Positions 1-6,482 are shown, counted from the stretch's first letter. The stretch is DNA of 6,482 bases from Campylobacteraceae bacterium (GCA_027030605.1 JALVEV010000306.1:1-6482); one strand, 5' to 3'. Notes: a model not told the origin generated them from the sequence alone. Numbers and translations: made by a program.

Positions 1-624
1 TCCTGCTACAGCTTTAGCAATAAGTGTCTTTCCTACACCAGGAGGACCTACCAAAAGTACCCCTTTAGGTAACGATATATCAAACTCTCGATACTTAGCA
101 GGATTTCTTAAAAAGTCAATTATCTCTTCAAGCTCCTCTTTTACCCCCTCAACTCCTGCCACATCTGAAAAGTTTACACTGGAGTGTTGTGCTTGAATAT
201 TCTGCTTTCCAATAGTGTTATCTGCCATCTCAACTTGTTGATTTAGTATCATCTTCTCTTGGGCTTTACGACTTGCTCTCATAACATAGAATATATAGAA
301 CATCATCGTTAAGAGTATCACAAAGATAATTGTGTCCATCATCTCTGTTGACTCTTCATAATACTCTACTTTACCCAAGGAAAAGAGCTTCTTCTTCTCT
401 ATTGCCTCTTGAGGTACTTTAATACTCTTATCTTTAAAATAGAGATAGAGATAGGGTTTCTTAACGACTATTCGCTCTACAGGTGAACTCTCTATAAGCT
501 TTAAAGCCTCTTTTTTCTCAACAAGTATAGGAGACTTCTCCCAACTAGAAAAGAGTAAAATTGAAAAAAGAGCTACTAAAGAGAAAATGATAATCTTTGT
601 ATTTTTACTTATAGATTGCCACAT
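1..624 (-). CDS. ftsH: FtsH-like membrane AAA+ metalloprotease, N-terminal part (cut by window edge)
   Basis: FtsH proteins are inner-membrane hexameric ATP-dependent zinc proteases that extract and degrade membrane and cytosolic proteins. I translated 208 codons by hand; the gene continues off the left edge. Residues 10-28 and 96-115 are hydrophobic membrane helices bracketing a small periplasmic domain (about 29-95), the standard FtsH N-terminal layout. Next come the family signature NFSDVAGVEGVKEELEE (151-167), the segment FLRNPAKYREF and PKGVLLVGPPGVGKT, with Walker A at 193-200. The last residue position of Walker A before GKT is Val, where most FtsH proteins have Thr (GPPGTGKT). The ATG (622-624) lies inside the end of mtaB in another frame, a 20-nt overlap, with an AAAGGG Shine-Dalgarno about 9 nt upstream, suggesting translational coupling. 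The Walker B, SRH and HEXXH zinc motifs are outside the window, so protease activity cannot be confirmed. H. pylori has a second FtsH-like gene in this same position, so this may be a paralog rather than the main FtsH. Confidence 0.9.
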   Translation of the reverse strand, partial: MWQSISKNTKIIIFSLVALFSILLFSSWEKSPILVEKKEALKLIESSPVERIVVKKPYLYLYFKDKSIKVPQEAIEKKKLFSLGKVEYYEESTEMMDTIIFVILLTMMFYIFYVMRASRKAQEKMILNQQVEMADNTIGKQNIQAQHSSVNFSDVAGVEGVKEELEEIIDFLRNPAKYREFDISLPKGVLLVGPPGVGKTLIAKAVAG

Positions 625-1855
625 TTTTGTCACCCTTTACCTTTGCATTGTCTATAAAAATCCAATTAGAGGTTAAATCCTCTTTTGAAGTTACCTCTAT
701 TTTGTTAAAATATTGGTCATAACCATAATAGACTCCATTACGCCCCTGCTCTATTAGAACTTCAAGATTTTGACTATTTTTTACTCTAAAGTCATAATTT
801 TTAGCTTTGACAATAGCTGTTAACTCTCTGTGTCGCTCTTTTGCAATGTTTCCTTTTATTTCAGGTTTCATGGTTGCAGAGGGGGTGTTGTCACGTTTAG
901 AGTAAGAGAAAGCATGGATGTGAGTTAAAGGTAGAAGTTTAACTCTCTCTATCGCCTCTTGCCACTCTTTCTCATCTTCACCAGGGTGACCAACAATATA
1001 GTCTGTACCAATAGCATAACCTTTCTGGGCTATCTCAGTTAAAAGCTCTAAATCACTCTTAAAATCATTACGTCGATTCATCAGTTTTAGCATCTTATCT
1101 GAGGTGTGTTGCAAGGCAATATGTAACTGTTTTGCCATCCAAGGCTCACTCAAAATCTCTTTAAACTCATCATCTATCTGAATTGGCTCTAAACTACCTA
1201 TACGGATACGTCGAACCCCACGAATCATACTCATCTTCTTAAGTAACCGAGCCATAGAGGTTCCCTCTTTTTGACCATAACTTCCCACATTGGTTCCTGT
1301 TAAGATAAACTCTCCAAAACCGTTACTGGCTAACTTCTCAATCTGAGTTAAAATATCCTCTTCCTTGTGACTGCGTGCATCTCCACGAACAGATGGGATA
1401 ATACAGTAGGAGCATCTAAAGTCACACCCCTCTTGTATCTTAATAAAAGCTCGACTCTTTCCTACAAACTCTTCAACTATAGTAGAGTCAATATGTTCAA
1501 GGTCACCAATCTGATAAAAGGGTTTCTCATATTTTAAAATAGTGTTAATCTTCTCTTTTTCAGAGTGACCTATAACTCCAAAAACCTTTTTGTCATTAAA
1601 AAGAGACTGCCCTTTAGAGTGAGAACCACACCCTGCTAAAACAATTTTAGCCTTAGGGTTTGAACGCCCTCGTCCATTAATATAAGCTCTCACAGAGGAG
1701 TCAGCTCCATTGGTTACAGTACAAGAGTTGACCATAATTACATCAGCCTCATCTTCATTTTGTGTTAGTTCAAAATCTTTTAGTTTTGACATCATTACTT
1801 GAGTGTCAAATTGGTTTGTTCTACATCCAAAGGTTTTAAAATATACTTTTTTCAT
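605..1855 (-). CDS. mtaB: tRNA (N6-threonylcarbamoyladenosine(37)-C2)-methylthiotransferase
   Basis: This radical-SAM enzyme inserts a methylthio group at C2 of t6A37 in ANN-decoding tRNAs, giving ms2t6A. The 416-aa length fits the family. The N-terminal UPF0004 domain shows its three cluster cysteines at C11 (KTFGCRTNQFDT), C45 (VNSCTVT) and C76 (LAGCGSH). The radical-SAM cluster motif CxxxCxxC is C144-C148-C151 (EGCDFRCSYCIIP), followed by the family-typical RGDARS. The HIALQHTSDKMLKLMNRR and HIHAFSYSKRDNTPSATM segments are characteristic. Residues about 360-416 fit a C-terminal TRAM RNA-binding domain. The FKTFGCRTNQ start and YSKRDNTPSA pattern favour MtaB over MiaB or RimO. The ATG is 19 nt after the MscS-family gene's stop, with AGAAGA upstream as a modest ribosome binding site. 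The 3' end overlaps the ftsH-like start by 20 nt. All catalytic cysteines are intact. Confidence 0.93.
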   Translation of the reverse strand: MKKVYFKTFGCRTNQFDTQVMMSKLKDFELTQNEDEADVIMVNSCTVTNGADSSVRAYINGRGRSNPKAKIVLAGCGSHSKGQSLFNDKKVFGVIGHSEKEKINTILKYEKPFYQIGDLEHIDSTIVEEFVGKSRAFIKIQEGCDFRCSYCIIPSVRGDARSHKEEDILTQIEKLASNGFGEFILTGTNVGSYGQKEGTSMARLLKKMSMIRGVRRIRIGSLEPIQIDDEFKEILSEPWMAKQLHIALQHTSDKMLKLMNRRNDFKSDLELLTEIAQKGYAIGTDYIVGHPGEDEKEWQEAIERVKLLPLTHIHAFSYSKRDNTPSATMKPEIKGNIAKERHRELTAIVKAKNYDFRVKNSQNLEVLIEQGRNGVYYGYDQYFNKIEVTSKEDLTSNWIFIDNAKVKGDKNVAIYK

Positions 1856-1874
1856 TCTTATCTTCTTTTTTAAT

Positions 1875-3710
1875 TTATACTAATTCTTCATTTTTAGGCA
1901 ATGGAGGTCTAGGTGCAGATTTATCCATATATATTGATTGACTTGGTAGTGCTAACTCTATGTCATCTTCTGCCTGTATTCTTGATAAAATCTCCATAGA
2001 GATGGTACTTCTTAGGGTTAATGTTGCATATGAGTTGGTTAAGTACCAAGCAGAGACACGTACACCATAGTCATCTAAAAATGCAAAAATACGAGGTTCA
2101 ACAGCTGTATTTCGTACACTATATTTACTCCGTAAGCGATTTAACTGTTTTCGTGTCATATCAGTATACCCTTTTGAGTACTTACGTGTTACCTCTTTTG
2201 CTATATGCTGTGCTTTTGATGCATTGGAGTCAAAGGTAATATAAAAGTCAATACCATCCCAAACTGTTTTTAGTCCTGCATGAGAGTAGTTAGCAATCAT
2301 TCCTGTAAAGATGTAGTTGTTAGGAATAAAGATAATACGCCCCGTACGTCTATTTTTATAGACAGAGGTGAATGTAACATCTTCATGAAGTGTCATACGT
2401 AAAATAGATATATCAACAACATCTCCAACATACTCAACGCCATCTTTAACAAACTTCATACGGTCACCCACATGAATAGAACCTGAAACCCAAATAACTA
2501 CCCAACCTAAGATACTCATAAACCAATCTTTTAGAGCAATAGCTATACCTGCTGAAGCAAAACTCAAAATGGTCATGAGGTTTTTAACATTTTCAAGATA
2601 AGAGAAGAGTAAAATAATAACAATTAAAACAATAAATGAGGCATTAACAATCTTGTTTATTCCATAAAAGAGGTCATTTTCAGACATATATTTATGAACT
2701 AAGAACTTAATCAAAAAGTAAAAGAGTAATAAAAAGCCAATAGTTGCACCAATAACCATCAACTTTTTCATCTCTTTGTCAATTCCCTCATCAATATTTA
2801 AACTAATTTGAGATGCTACTTGTCTAAATGTCTTAATAGAAGTTTTATAGATACGCAATGTATCTTCAAAATCTTTCAACTTCCTTTGAGTCGCTTTTAA
2901 CTCGTTTAAATATTTCTTACCCTTTGATAGAAGAGTTAACTCTCTTAAAAGTGATACCTTCTCTTGTAACTTTGCAACTGCCTCACGTAAAGAGGCATAT
3001 TTTTCATCATTTTCCTCTTTAATACTCTTTAGTTGCTTTTGATATGAGATTCCATCAAGAATACCAATAGGGTTTGTAATTTTAGGTTCATCTTTTAACT
3101 CTTTAATCTTAACCATATTAGCAAATGGGTCTTTTTTATATTCACTTAATTGAGAGAGTTTCCCCTCAATAATCTTATTCTCGTTTTTTAATCGTTTAAA
3201 CTCAAACTTTTCTCTAGGAGACAAGGTTTTTTTAGTTTCATATTCGGCTATCTCCTCAAGATATTTCTTGTGCTTCATCTCTATCTTTTTATACCCCTCA
3301 TAGGGTAGATATTGACTAGCCCAAATATTATCTTTACTTAACTCCTCCTCTATTTTCTGCTTCTTTTTAAGGAGTTTATCTATTCTCTCTTGAAGAAGCT
3401 TCTCCTCACGAAGACGTTCAGCCTCTTTTTGAGCACGTTGCTTCTCTGCTAGTTCTCTCTCTTTTTGTTTTGCCTCTTCAACTCTCTTTTCATGCTCTTT
3501 TTGAGTAGCTAACACCTCCTCCTCTTTTCGCTTTTGTTCCTCTTTCTGCTTATCTATAGCTTTAGCAATAATTGCTATGCTCTTCGCATTTTTTTCACTA
3601 TCAGCAGGAGTAATGCTCTCCAAAAGTGTTTTATCACTCTTCTTTGTTATATTATTATCTGCAAAAATAGCGAGAGAGAAGAGAAGAAAAAGAAAGATTA
3701 TTCTCATCAT
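1875..3710 (-). CDS. MscS-family mechanosensitive channel with long periplasmic coiled coil
   Basis: This is a small-conductance mechanosensitive channel homolog, releasing solutes on hypo-osmotic shock, probably in the inner membrane. Numbering is from the ATG at 3708-3710 (611 aa). Residues 1-17 form a signal peptide (RIIFLFLLFSLAIFA, then DNN). Residues about 55-125 are Lys/Glu/Arg-rich heptad-like coiled coil, and helical charged sequence continues to about 310. Membrane helices are at about 317-340, 352-373 and 377-408; the last is the pore helix (SFASAGIAIALKDW). The MscS beta domain follows, with VGDVVDISILRMTL and IIFIPNNYIFTGMIANYS, then an alpha/beta C-terminal domain ending LPSQSIYM. 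At about 611 aa it is roughly twice the size of E. coli MscS, the excess being the N-terminal periplasmic region. The frame also opens at a GTG (3717-3719) that overlaps the aroB stop as GTGA. I prefer the ATG at 3710, or the next codon's ATG at 3707, because an AAGTGAG-like site lies 4 to 7 nt upstream and either gives a compact signal peptide. Confidence 0.9.
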   Translation of the reverse strand: MMRIIFLFLLFSLAIFADNNITKKSDKTLLESITPADSEKNAKSIAIIAKAIDKQKEEQKRKEEEVLATQKEHEKRVEEAKQKERELAEKQRAQKEAERLREEKLLQERIDKLLKKKQKIEEELSKDNIWASQYLPYEGYKKIEMKHKKYLEEIAEYETKKTLSPREKFEFKRLKNENKIIEGKLSQLSEYKKDPFANMVKIKELKDEPKITNPIGILDGISYQKQLKSIKEENDEKYASLREAVAKLQEKVSLLRELTLLSKGKKYLNELKATQRKLKDFEDTLRIYKTSIKTFRQVASQISLNIDEGIDKEMKKLMVIGATIGFLLLFYFLIKFLVHKYMSENDLFYGINKIVNASFIVLIVIILLFSYLENVKNLMTILSFASAGIAIALKDWFMSILGWVVIWVSGSIHVGDRMKFVKDGVEYVGDVVDISILRMTLHEDVTFTSVYKNRRTGRIIFIPNNYIFTGMIANYSHAGLKTVWDGIDFYITFDSNASKAQHIAKEVTRKYSKGYTDMTRKQLNRLRSKYSVRNTAVEPRIFAFLDDYGVRVSAWYLTNSYATLTLRSTISMEILSRIQAEDDIELALPSQSIYMDKSAPRPPLPKNEELV

Positions 3711-3715
3711 TAGAC

Positions 3716-4762
3716 TCACTTAACAAACTTATGAAGGACTTTTTTAAGCGTCTCTTCATCAATATCATCACGAATAGTATGCCCACCAATTCCCTTAGGT
3801 AAAATAAACTTAAGTCGATTGTTAGCCGCTTTTTTGTCAAGAAAGAACTTATTATAAAATGCATCGACATCAACAATCTCATAAGTAGTAGGAAGTTGAT
3901 GTTTCTTTAAAAAATTCTCTATCTCATCCATCTCATTCTGTTTTAGTAGTCCCAACTCTACGGCTAATGCATTTGCCATCATAATCCCTATAGCAACAGC
4001 CTCTCCATGAAGATATTTAGTGTAGTTGGTCTCATTTTCAACCACATGTCCAAAGGTATGTCCATAGTTGAGTACAGCCCGTATACCTGACTCTTTTTCA
4101 TCAAGATTAACCACCTCAGCCTTTAACTCAACTGAACGCTGAATCACCTTTTCTAAACTTTTTCTATCAGAAAAATCAGCATCGACTAGAAAATTAAAAT
4201 AGTCTCTGTCAAACATCACTGCCATCTTAATAATCTCTGCAATACCTGCTGAAAACTCCCTTTTTGGAAGAGTCTTTAAAAAATCGGTATCTATATAGAC
4301 TGCCTCTGGTTGATAAAATGCTCCTATAAGATTCTTACCATAAGCGTTATTTACCCCTGTCTTTCCACCTACAGAGGCATCTACTTGAGATAAAAGTGTA
4401 GTTGGAATCTGAACAAAACCAATCCCTCGTTGATAGAGTGAAGCAGTAAAACCTGTCATATCACCAATGACCCCACCACCAAGTGCAATTAGTAGTGATT
4501 TTCTATCGAGTTTTGCTTCAAAAAGCTCATTTAAAATAGTCTCAACCGTTGCTAAAGTTTTAAACTCTTCACCATCTTCGATGGTAACAACATAGAGTTC
4601 ATCAGCATCTATCTTAGACTTTAAATGTTCTAAGTGTAATGCAGAGACTGTTGTATTGGTAATAATGGCTACTTTTCTATTAAAAGTAAGCTTAGGTAGA
4701 GTGTCGATAACAACGTTATATTCTATAGCTGAACTGTTTTCTAAATGAATGGGTACTATCAT
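3716..4762 (-). CDS. aroB: 3-dehydroquinate synthase
   Basis: AroB converts DAHP to 3-dehydroquinate, the second step of the shikimate pathway, in the cytoplasm, using NAD+ and a divalent metal. Numbering is from the ATG at 4760-4762 (348 aa, a normal family length). The NAD-binding loop is ALGGGVIGD (93-101). The substrate and cofactor segment PTTLLSQVDASVGGKTGVN (120-138) and K143 follow. Expected metal ligands are present: E176 in AGIAEIIK, H235 in NYGHTFGH (with H239 as the second active-site His) and H252 in LHGEAVAIG. All catalytic residues I can check are intact. The frame stays open 13 codons upstream to a TTG at 4799-4801. I reject that start because the added residues do not look like AroB, it lacks a Shine-Dalgarno, and it sits at a likely -10 box. 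The ATG itself has only a weak AGG about 10 nt upstream. The 3' end abuts the MscS-family gene, so the two are probably co-transcribed. Confidence 0.95.
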   Translation of the reverse strand: MIVPIHLENSSAIEYNVVIDTLPKLTFNRKVAIITNTTVSALHLEHLKSKIDADELYVVTIEDGEEFKTLATVETILNELFEAKLDRKSLLIALGGGVIGDMTGFTASLYQRGIGFVQIPTTLLSQVDASVGGKTGVNNAYGKNLIGAFYQPEAVYIDTDFLKTLPKREFSAGIAEIIKMAVMFDRDYFNFLVDADFSDRKSLEKVIQRSVELKAEVVNLDEKESGIRAVLNYGHTFGHVVENETNYTKYLHGEAVAIGIMMANALAVELGLLKQNEMDEIENFLKKHQLPTTYEIVDVDAFYNKFFLDKKAANNRLKFILPKGIGGHTIRDDIDEETLKKVLHKFVK

Positions 4763-4802
4763 GAGTTTAAAACCTGTATTTCCTAAGTTAATGATTGGCA
4801 AT

Positions 4803-4808
4803 ATTCTA
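4803..4808 (-). promoter_or_regulatory. Possible -10 box for the aroB operon
   Basis: On the minus strand this reads TAGAAT, five of six matches to TATAAT. Transcription would start near 4796, giving a leader of about 34 nt before the aroB ATG at 4762. No clear -35 is visible, which is normal for sigma-70 promoters in Campylobacterota. Such hexamers are common in AT-rich DNA, so this is a candidate only. If it is real, the alternative TTG start of aroB at 4801 would be upstream of the transcript start. Confidence 0.35.
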
Positions 4809-4838
4809 TCTTAAAGTGGTATTTAATGGGCTTAATCT

Positions 4839-4855
4839 CCCTAAGCTCCTTAGAG
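4839..4855 (-). terminator. Small intergenic hairpin after the TrkA-like gene
   Basis: On the minus strand CTCTAAG-GAG-CTTAGGG can fold into a 7-bp stem (one G-U pair) with a 3-nt loop, starting 22 nt after the TrkA-like stop codon. It is followed by AGATTAAG and not by a T-run, so it is not a classic intrinsic terminator. It could slow or attenuate read-through into aroB, or protect the 3' end of the upstream mRNA. The function is inferred only from its position. Confidence 0.25.
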
Positions 4856-4877
4856 TAGTATGCTAAATGTTCTCATC

Positions 4878-6296
4878 CTACCCCTCTACAGGAATCAATA
4901 AGAGAGGATGTTTTTTAATAGAGAGTAGATGTTTACTCAATTGCGTCGAGAAAAAATTCAACCATGAGCTATTGCTAATCTCTTTGTTGTAAGGGGCAAT
5001 ATGTAAAACAGCATCTTTACTCAGCAACTCTTTAATAGGATTTACTCTTTTTTTCTCAATATTAACATTAAAACCATAAAGACGAGAGAGTGACTCATAG
5101 TGGTCAACTATTTTCGCTGTCTCTTCAAAGTCACCTTCAGGGTTATAGTCACAGAGAGTCAACTCCAATTTTAAACTCTCAGAGATATCAAAAACAGAAG
5201 TAGAGAGTGACTCCATCTCTGCCTCTTCACCCATTAAAAGGACAGCTTTATGAATATTAAAAAGACTCTCTTCACCAAAAAGATAGATGGGACGATTAAA
5301 AGAGCCTATATAATTTTTATATTTTGATTGTTTAAAGATACTACGAGTCAAAATAAAAAGTCCAATCTCATGTTGACTCATGTCGAAATCTATATCTTGA
5401 AAAATATCATCATCATTATAGGTGACAAAAACCTCAATATTGTCATTTTCTAAACTTTTAATCTCATTGATATCCTCTATATCTACCACTTTAAGTAGTC
5501 GAATAAAGAGTTTTGTTTTTACTAATTTATTACTTAAAAATATCGCTTCATTTATTTGAGAGAGAATCTCTTCTCTCTTTTGCTCCATGTCAACTAAAAG
5601 ATATAAGTTTCTACCAAAAGGTTCAGGAAAAACCCCTTGTCGTTTGTTGACGCGTTTATAGACCTCTTCTAAAACTAAAGGATTCCCAATAACAATAAGC
5701 CTATCGTTAGGTTGTATCATGGTGTTATTGGTAGGAAATATCTGCTTCTCTTGCCGATAGATAGCAACTATTTTCCATTTTCTATGAGAGATAGCCCCCA
5801 CATGACGAAAGGCAAAACTACTTCCAAGAGGAATGAGTATCTCCATTATCTCACCCTTACCTAAACCAATATTTTTAGCAATCAAGGGAACATTTGGAAG
5901 CTTCTCATAGAGACTTGATGCCATCACTTCGTTAATGTTTAAAAGGTTTAAATTCTCATCATCAAAGCTCAGTTCATCCCATTTTGAGACAAATACAATA
6001 AAAACTTTATCATCTATAAAACGAATGTTTTTATAGGTAAATTTTGCTTCTAGTTTATCTTCAAGCACAACAAATATGGTTGAAAACTCTACCTCATCCA
6101 TTAATGTTTTAAGACGTAAGTTTGAAGTGGGGTCAATGTCAATATAAGTAATATTATCAATTGTCTTGGTAAAACACTCTTTATCTTGCTGACAACAATT
6201 AATATAGTACTGATTCGAGTAGATACGACTCTTCCCTAACCACTTAACAAAATGTTTAGCTATATTGCCGTTTGCTAAAATCAATACATTTTTCAT
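4878..6296 (-). CDS. COG3400-like protein: degenerate TrkA-N, RCK-C and USP-like region
   Basis: This is a 472-aa cytoplasmic protein with no signal peptide or membrane helix. Residues 1-130 resemble a TrkA-N Rossmann domain (VLILANGNIAKHFVKWL), but the nucleotide-binding GxGxxG is reduced to AxGxxA at 8-13; acidic D53/D55 follow the second strand. Residues about 138-218 look like an RCK-C (TrkA-C) ligand-binding domain, with KGEIMEILIPLGS, then WKIVAIYRQEKQIFP, and NDRLIVIGNPLVLEEVYKRV. Residues about 230-472 have the strand/helix pattern of one or two USP-like domains (NLYLLVDMEQKREEIL; KAVLLMGEEAEMESL; ending HPLLLIPVEG). RCK proteins usually gate K+ transporters or channels, but none is encoded nearby, so the partner is unknown. 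Its conserved place beside the MscS-type gene hints at an osmotic or ion role; this is inference. The ATG (6294-6296) has a short GGA 7-9 nt upstream and a strong promoter about 30 nt upstream. The domain calls come from pattern reading, not a profile search. Confidence 0.75.
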   Translation of the reverse strand: MKNVLILANGNIAKHFVKWLGKSRIYSNQYYINCCQQDKECFTKTIDNITYIDIDPTSNLRLKTLMDEVEFSTIFVVLEDKLEAKFTYKNIRFIDDKVFIVFVSKWDELSFDDENLNLLNINEVMASSLYEKLPNVPLIAKNIGLGKGEIMEILIPLGSSFAFRHVGAISHRKWKIVAIYRQEKQIFPTNNTMIQPNDRLIVIGNPLVLEEVYKRVNKRQGVFPEPFGRNLYLLVDMEQKREEILSQINEAIFLSNKLVKTKLFIRLLKVVDIEDINEIKSLENDNIEVFVTYNDDDIFQDIDFDMSQHEIGLFILTRSIFKQSKYKNYIGSFNRPIYLFGEESLFNIHKAVLLMGEEAEMESLSTSVFDISESLKLELTLCDYNPEGDFEETAKIVDHYESLSRLYGFNVNIEKKRVNPIKELLSKDAVLHIAPYNKEISNSSWLNFFSTQLSKHLLSIKKHPLLLIPVEG

Positions 6297-6325
6297 TAAA
6301 ATTCCATAATTAATTTTTATGTGAG

Positions 6326-6334
6326 ATTATAACA
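6326..6334 (-). promoter_or_regulatory. Extended -10 promoter of the TrkA-like gene
   Basis: The minus strand reads TGTTATAAT, a perfect TATAAT with a TGN extension, 30 nt upstream of the ATG at 6296. Transcription should start near 6319, leaving a leader of about 22 nt. A recognisable -35 is lacking (TTTCTAA is the nearest AT-rich patch), as is usual in Campylobacterota where the extended -10 carries most of the signal. It is the best promoter in the window and lies between the CRISPR end and the gene. Confidence 0.7.
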
Positions 6335-6392
6335 TAAGTTAGGAAAGGTTTAGAAAGGAAAGTCATTCGTACAAATATTTATATCTTTGTGA

Positions 6393-6482
6393 ATTCCAAA
6401 CCCTATATAGGGAAAGTCAAAATGAGAGAAGTTTTATACTATCTCAGACCACTGTACGTTTCAAACCCTATAAGGGAGTATC
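6393..6482 (-). CRISPR. Probable leader-distal end of a CRISPR array (two repeats, one spacer)
   Basis: The 11-mer CAAACCCTATA occurs at 6397-6407 and again at 6462-6472, 65 nt apart. The similarity extends on both sides: the right copy starts GTTTC at 6458 and continues AGGGAGTATC to the window edge, while the left copy reads ATTCC before the core and TAGGGAAAGTC after it, with one extra T. A spacing of 65 nt fits a repeat of about 30 nt plus a spacer of about 35 nt (roughly 6423-6457). The repeat has an internal short palindrome (CCCTATAAGGG). On the minus strand the right copy ends in TTTGAAAC, like the 8-nt 5' handle of type I or III crRNAs. The left copy is clearly diverged, as leader-distal terminal repeats usually are, so transcription most likely runs right to left with the leader outside the window. 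No cas gene is visible. With only two copies, one truncated, a non-CRISPR direct repeat is possible. Confidence 0.6.

Noticed and set aside
2021..2239. Open frame of 72 codons on the plus strand
   Set aside because: It lies wholly antisense to the C-terminal domain of the MscS-family gene, has no recognisable motif, and the overlapping gene is clearly real.
3655..3882. Open frame of 75 codons on the minus strand across the aroB/MscS junction
   Set aside because: It overlaps the 3' end of aroB and the 5' end of the channel gene in another frame, with low-complexity sequence; it is a shadow frame.
4763..4801. Upstream extension of aroB to a TTG start
   Set aside because: The 13 extra residues do not resemble AroB, there is no Shine-Dalgarno, and the ATG at 4762 gives the usual length.
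6371..6390. ACAAA...TTTGT inverted repeat between the CRISPR end and the promoter
   Set aside because: It is a 5-bp AT-rich stem with a 10-nt loop and no T-run, too weak to call a terminator or operator.
6357..6418. GGAAAGTC repeated at 6357-6364 and 6411-6418, as a possible third CRISPR repeat
   Set aside because: The spacing is 54 nt, not 65, and the CAAACCCTATA core is missing at the first site; an 8-mer match is probably chance.

Overview
The window is low-GC, gene-dense DNA. Every recognisable gene lies on the minus strand, so reading order runs from right to left. The gene content and order point to a Campylobacterota (epsilonproteobacterial) genome, probably a free-living Sulfurimonas/Sulfurovum-type organism rather than a host-adapted one. 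The order is TrkA-like protein, aroB, MscS-type channel, mtaB, FtsH-like protease. From memory, the same order occurs in Helicobacter pylori around HP0282-HP0286. Genus-level assignment is inference only.

Layout in transcription order: (1) 6393-6482 holds what looks like the end of a CRISPR array. One repeat is cut by the window edge, followed by one spacer and one degenerate terminal repeat. (2) 6297-6392 is a short intergenic stretch with a very good extended -10 promoter driving the next gene. (3) 4878-6296 encodes a COG3400-like cytoplasmic protein with a degenerate TrkA-N/Rossmann region, an RCK-C (TrkA-C) domain and a USP-like C-terminal half. (4) 4763-4877 is an intergenic stretch with a small hairpin and a possible -10 for aroB. 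(5) aroB (3-dehydroquinate synthase), a large MscS-family channel with a periplasmic coiled coil, mtaB (tRNA methylthiotransferase) and the 5' third of an FtsH-like membrane AAA+ protease follow with gaps or overlaps of at most about 20 nt. They almost certainly form one operon.

The products do not form one pathway. AroB is shikimate biosynthesis, MtaB makes ms2t6A37 in tRNA, and the MscS and FtsH-like proteins work in the inner membrane. This looks like a conserved housekeeping operon, with envelope and osmotic functions as a loose theme. The RCK/USP-like protein just upstream may be a nucleotide- or ion-sensing regulator, but no K+ transporter partner is visible here.

The least ordinary part is the right edge. 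The CRISPR terminus has its degenerate repeat on the side facing the operon, and the intact repeat reads ...GAAAC at its 3' end on the minus strand. Both facts suggest the leader (and perhaps cas genes) lie to the right, outside the window. No wholly new system is evident in the bases shown.
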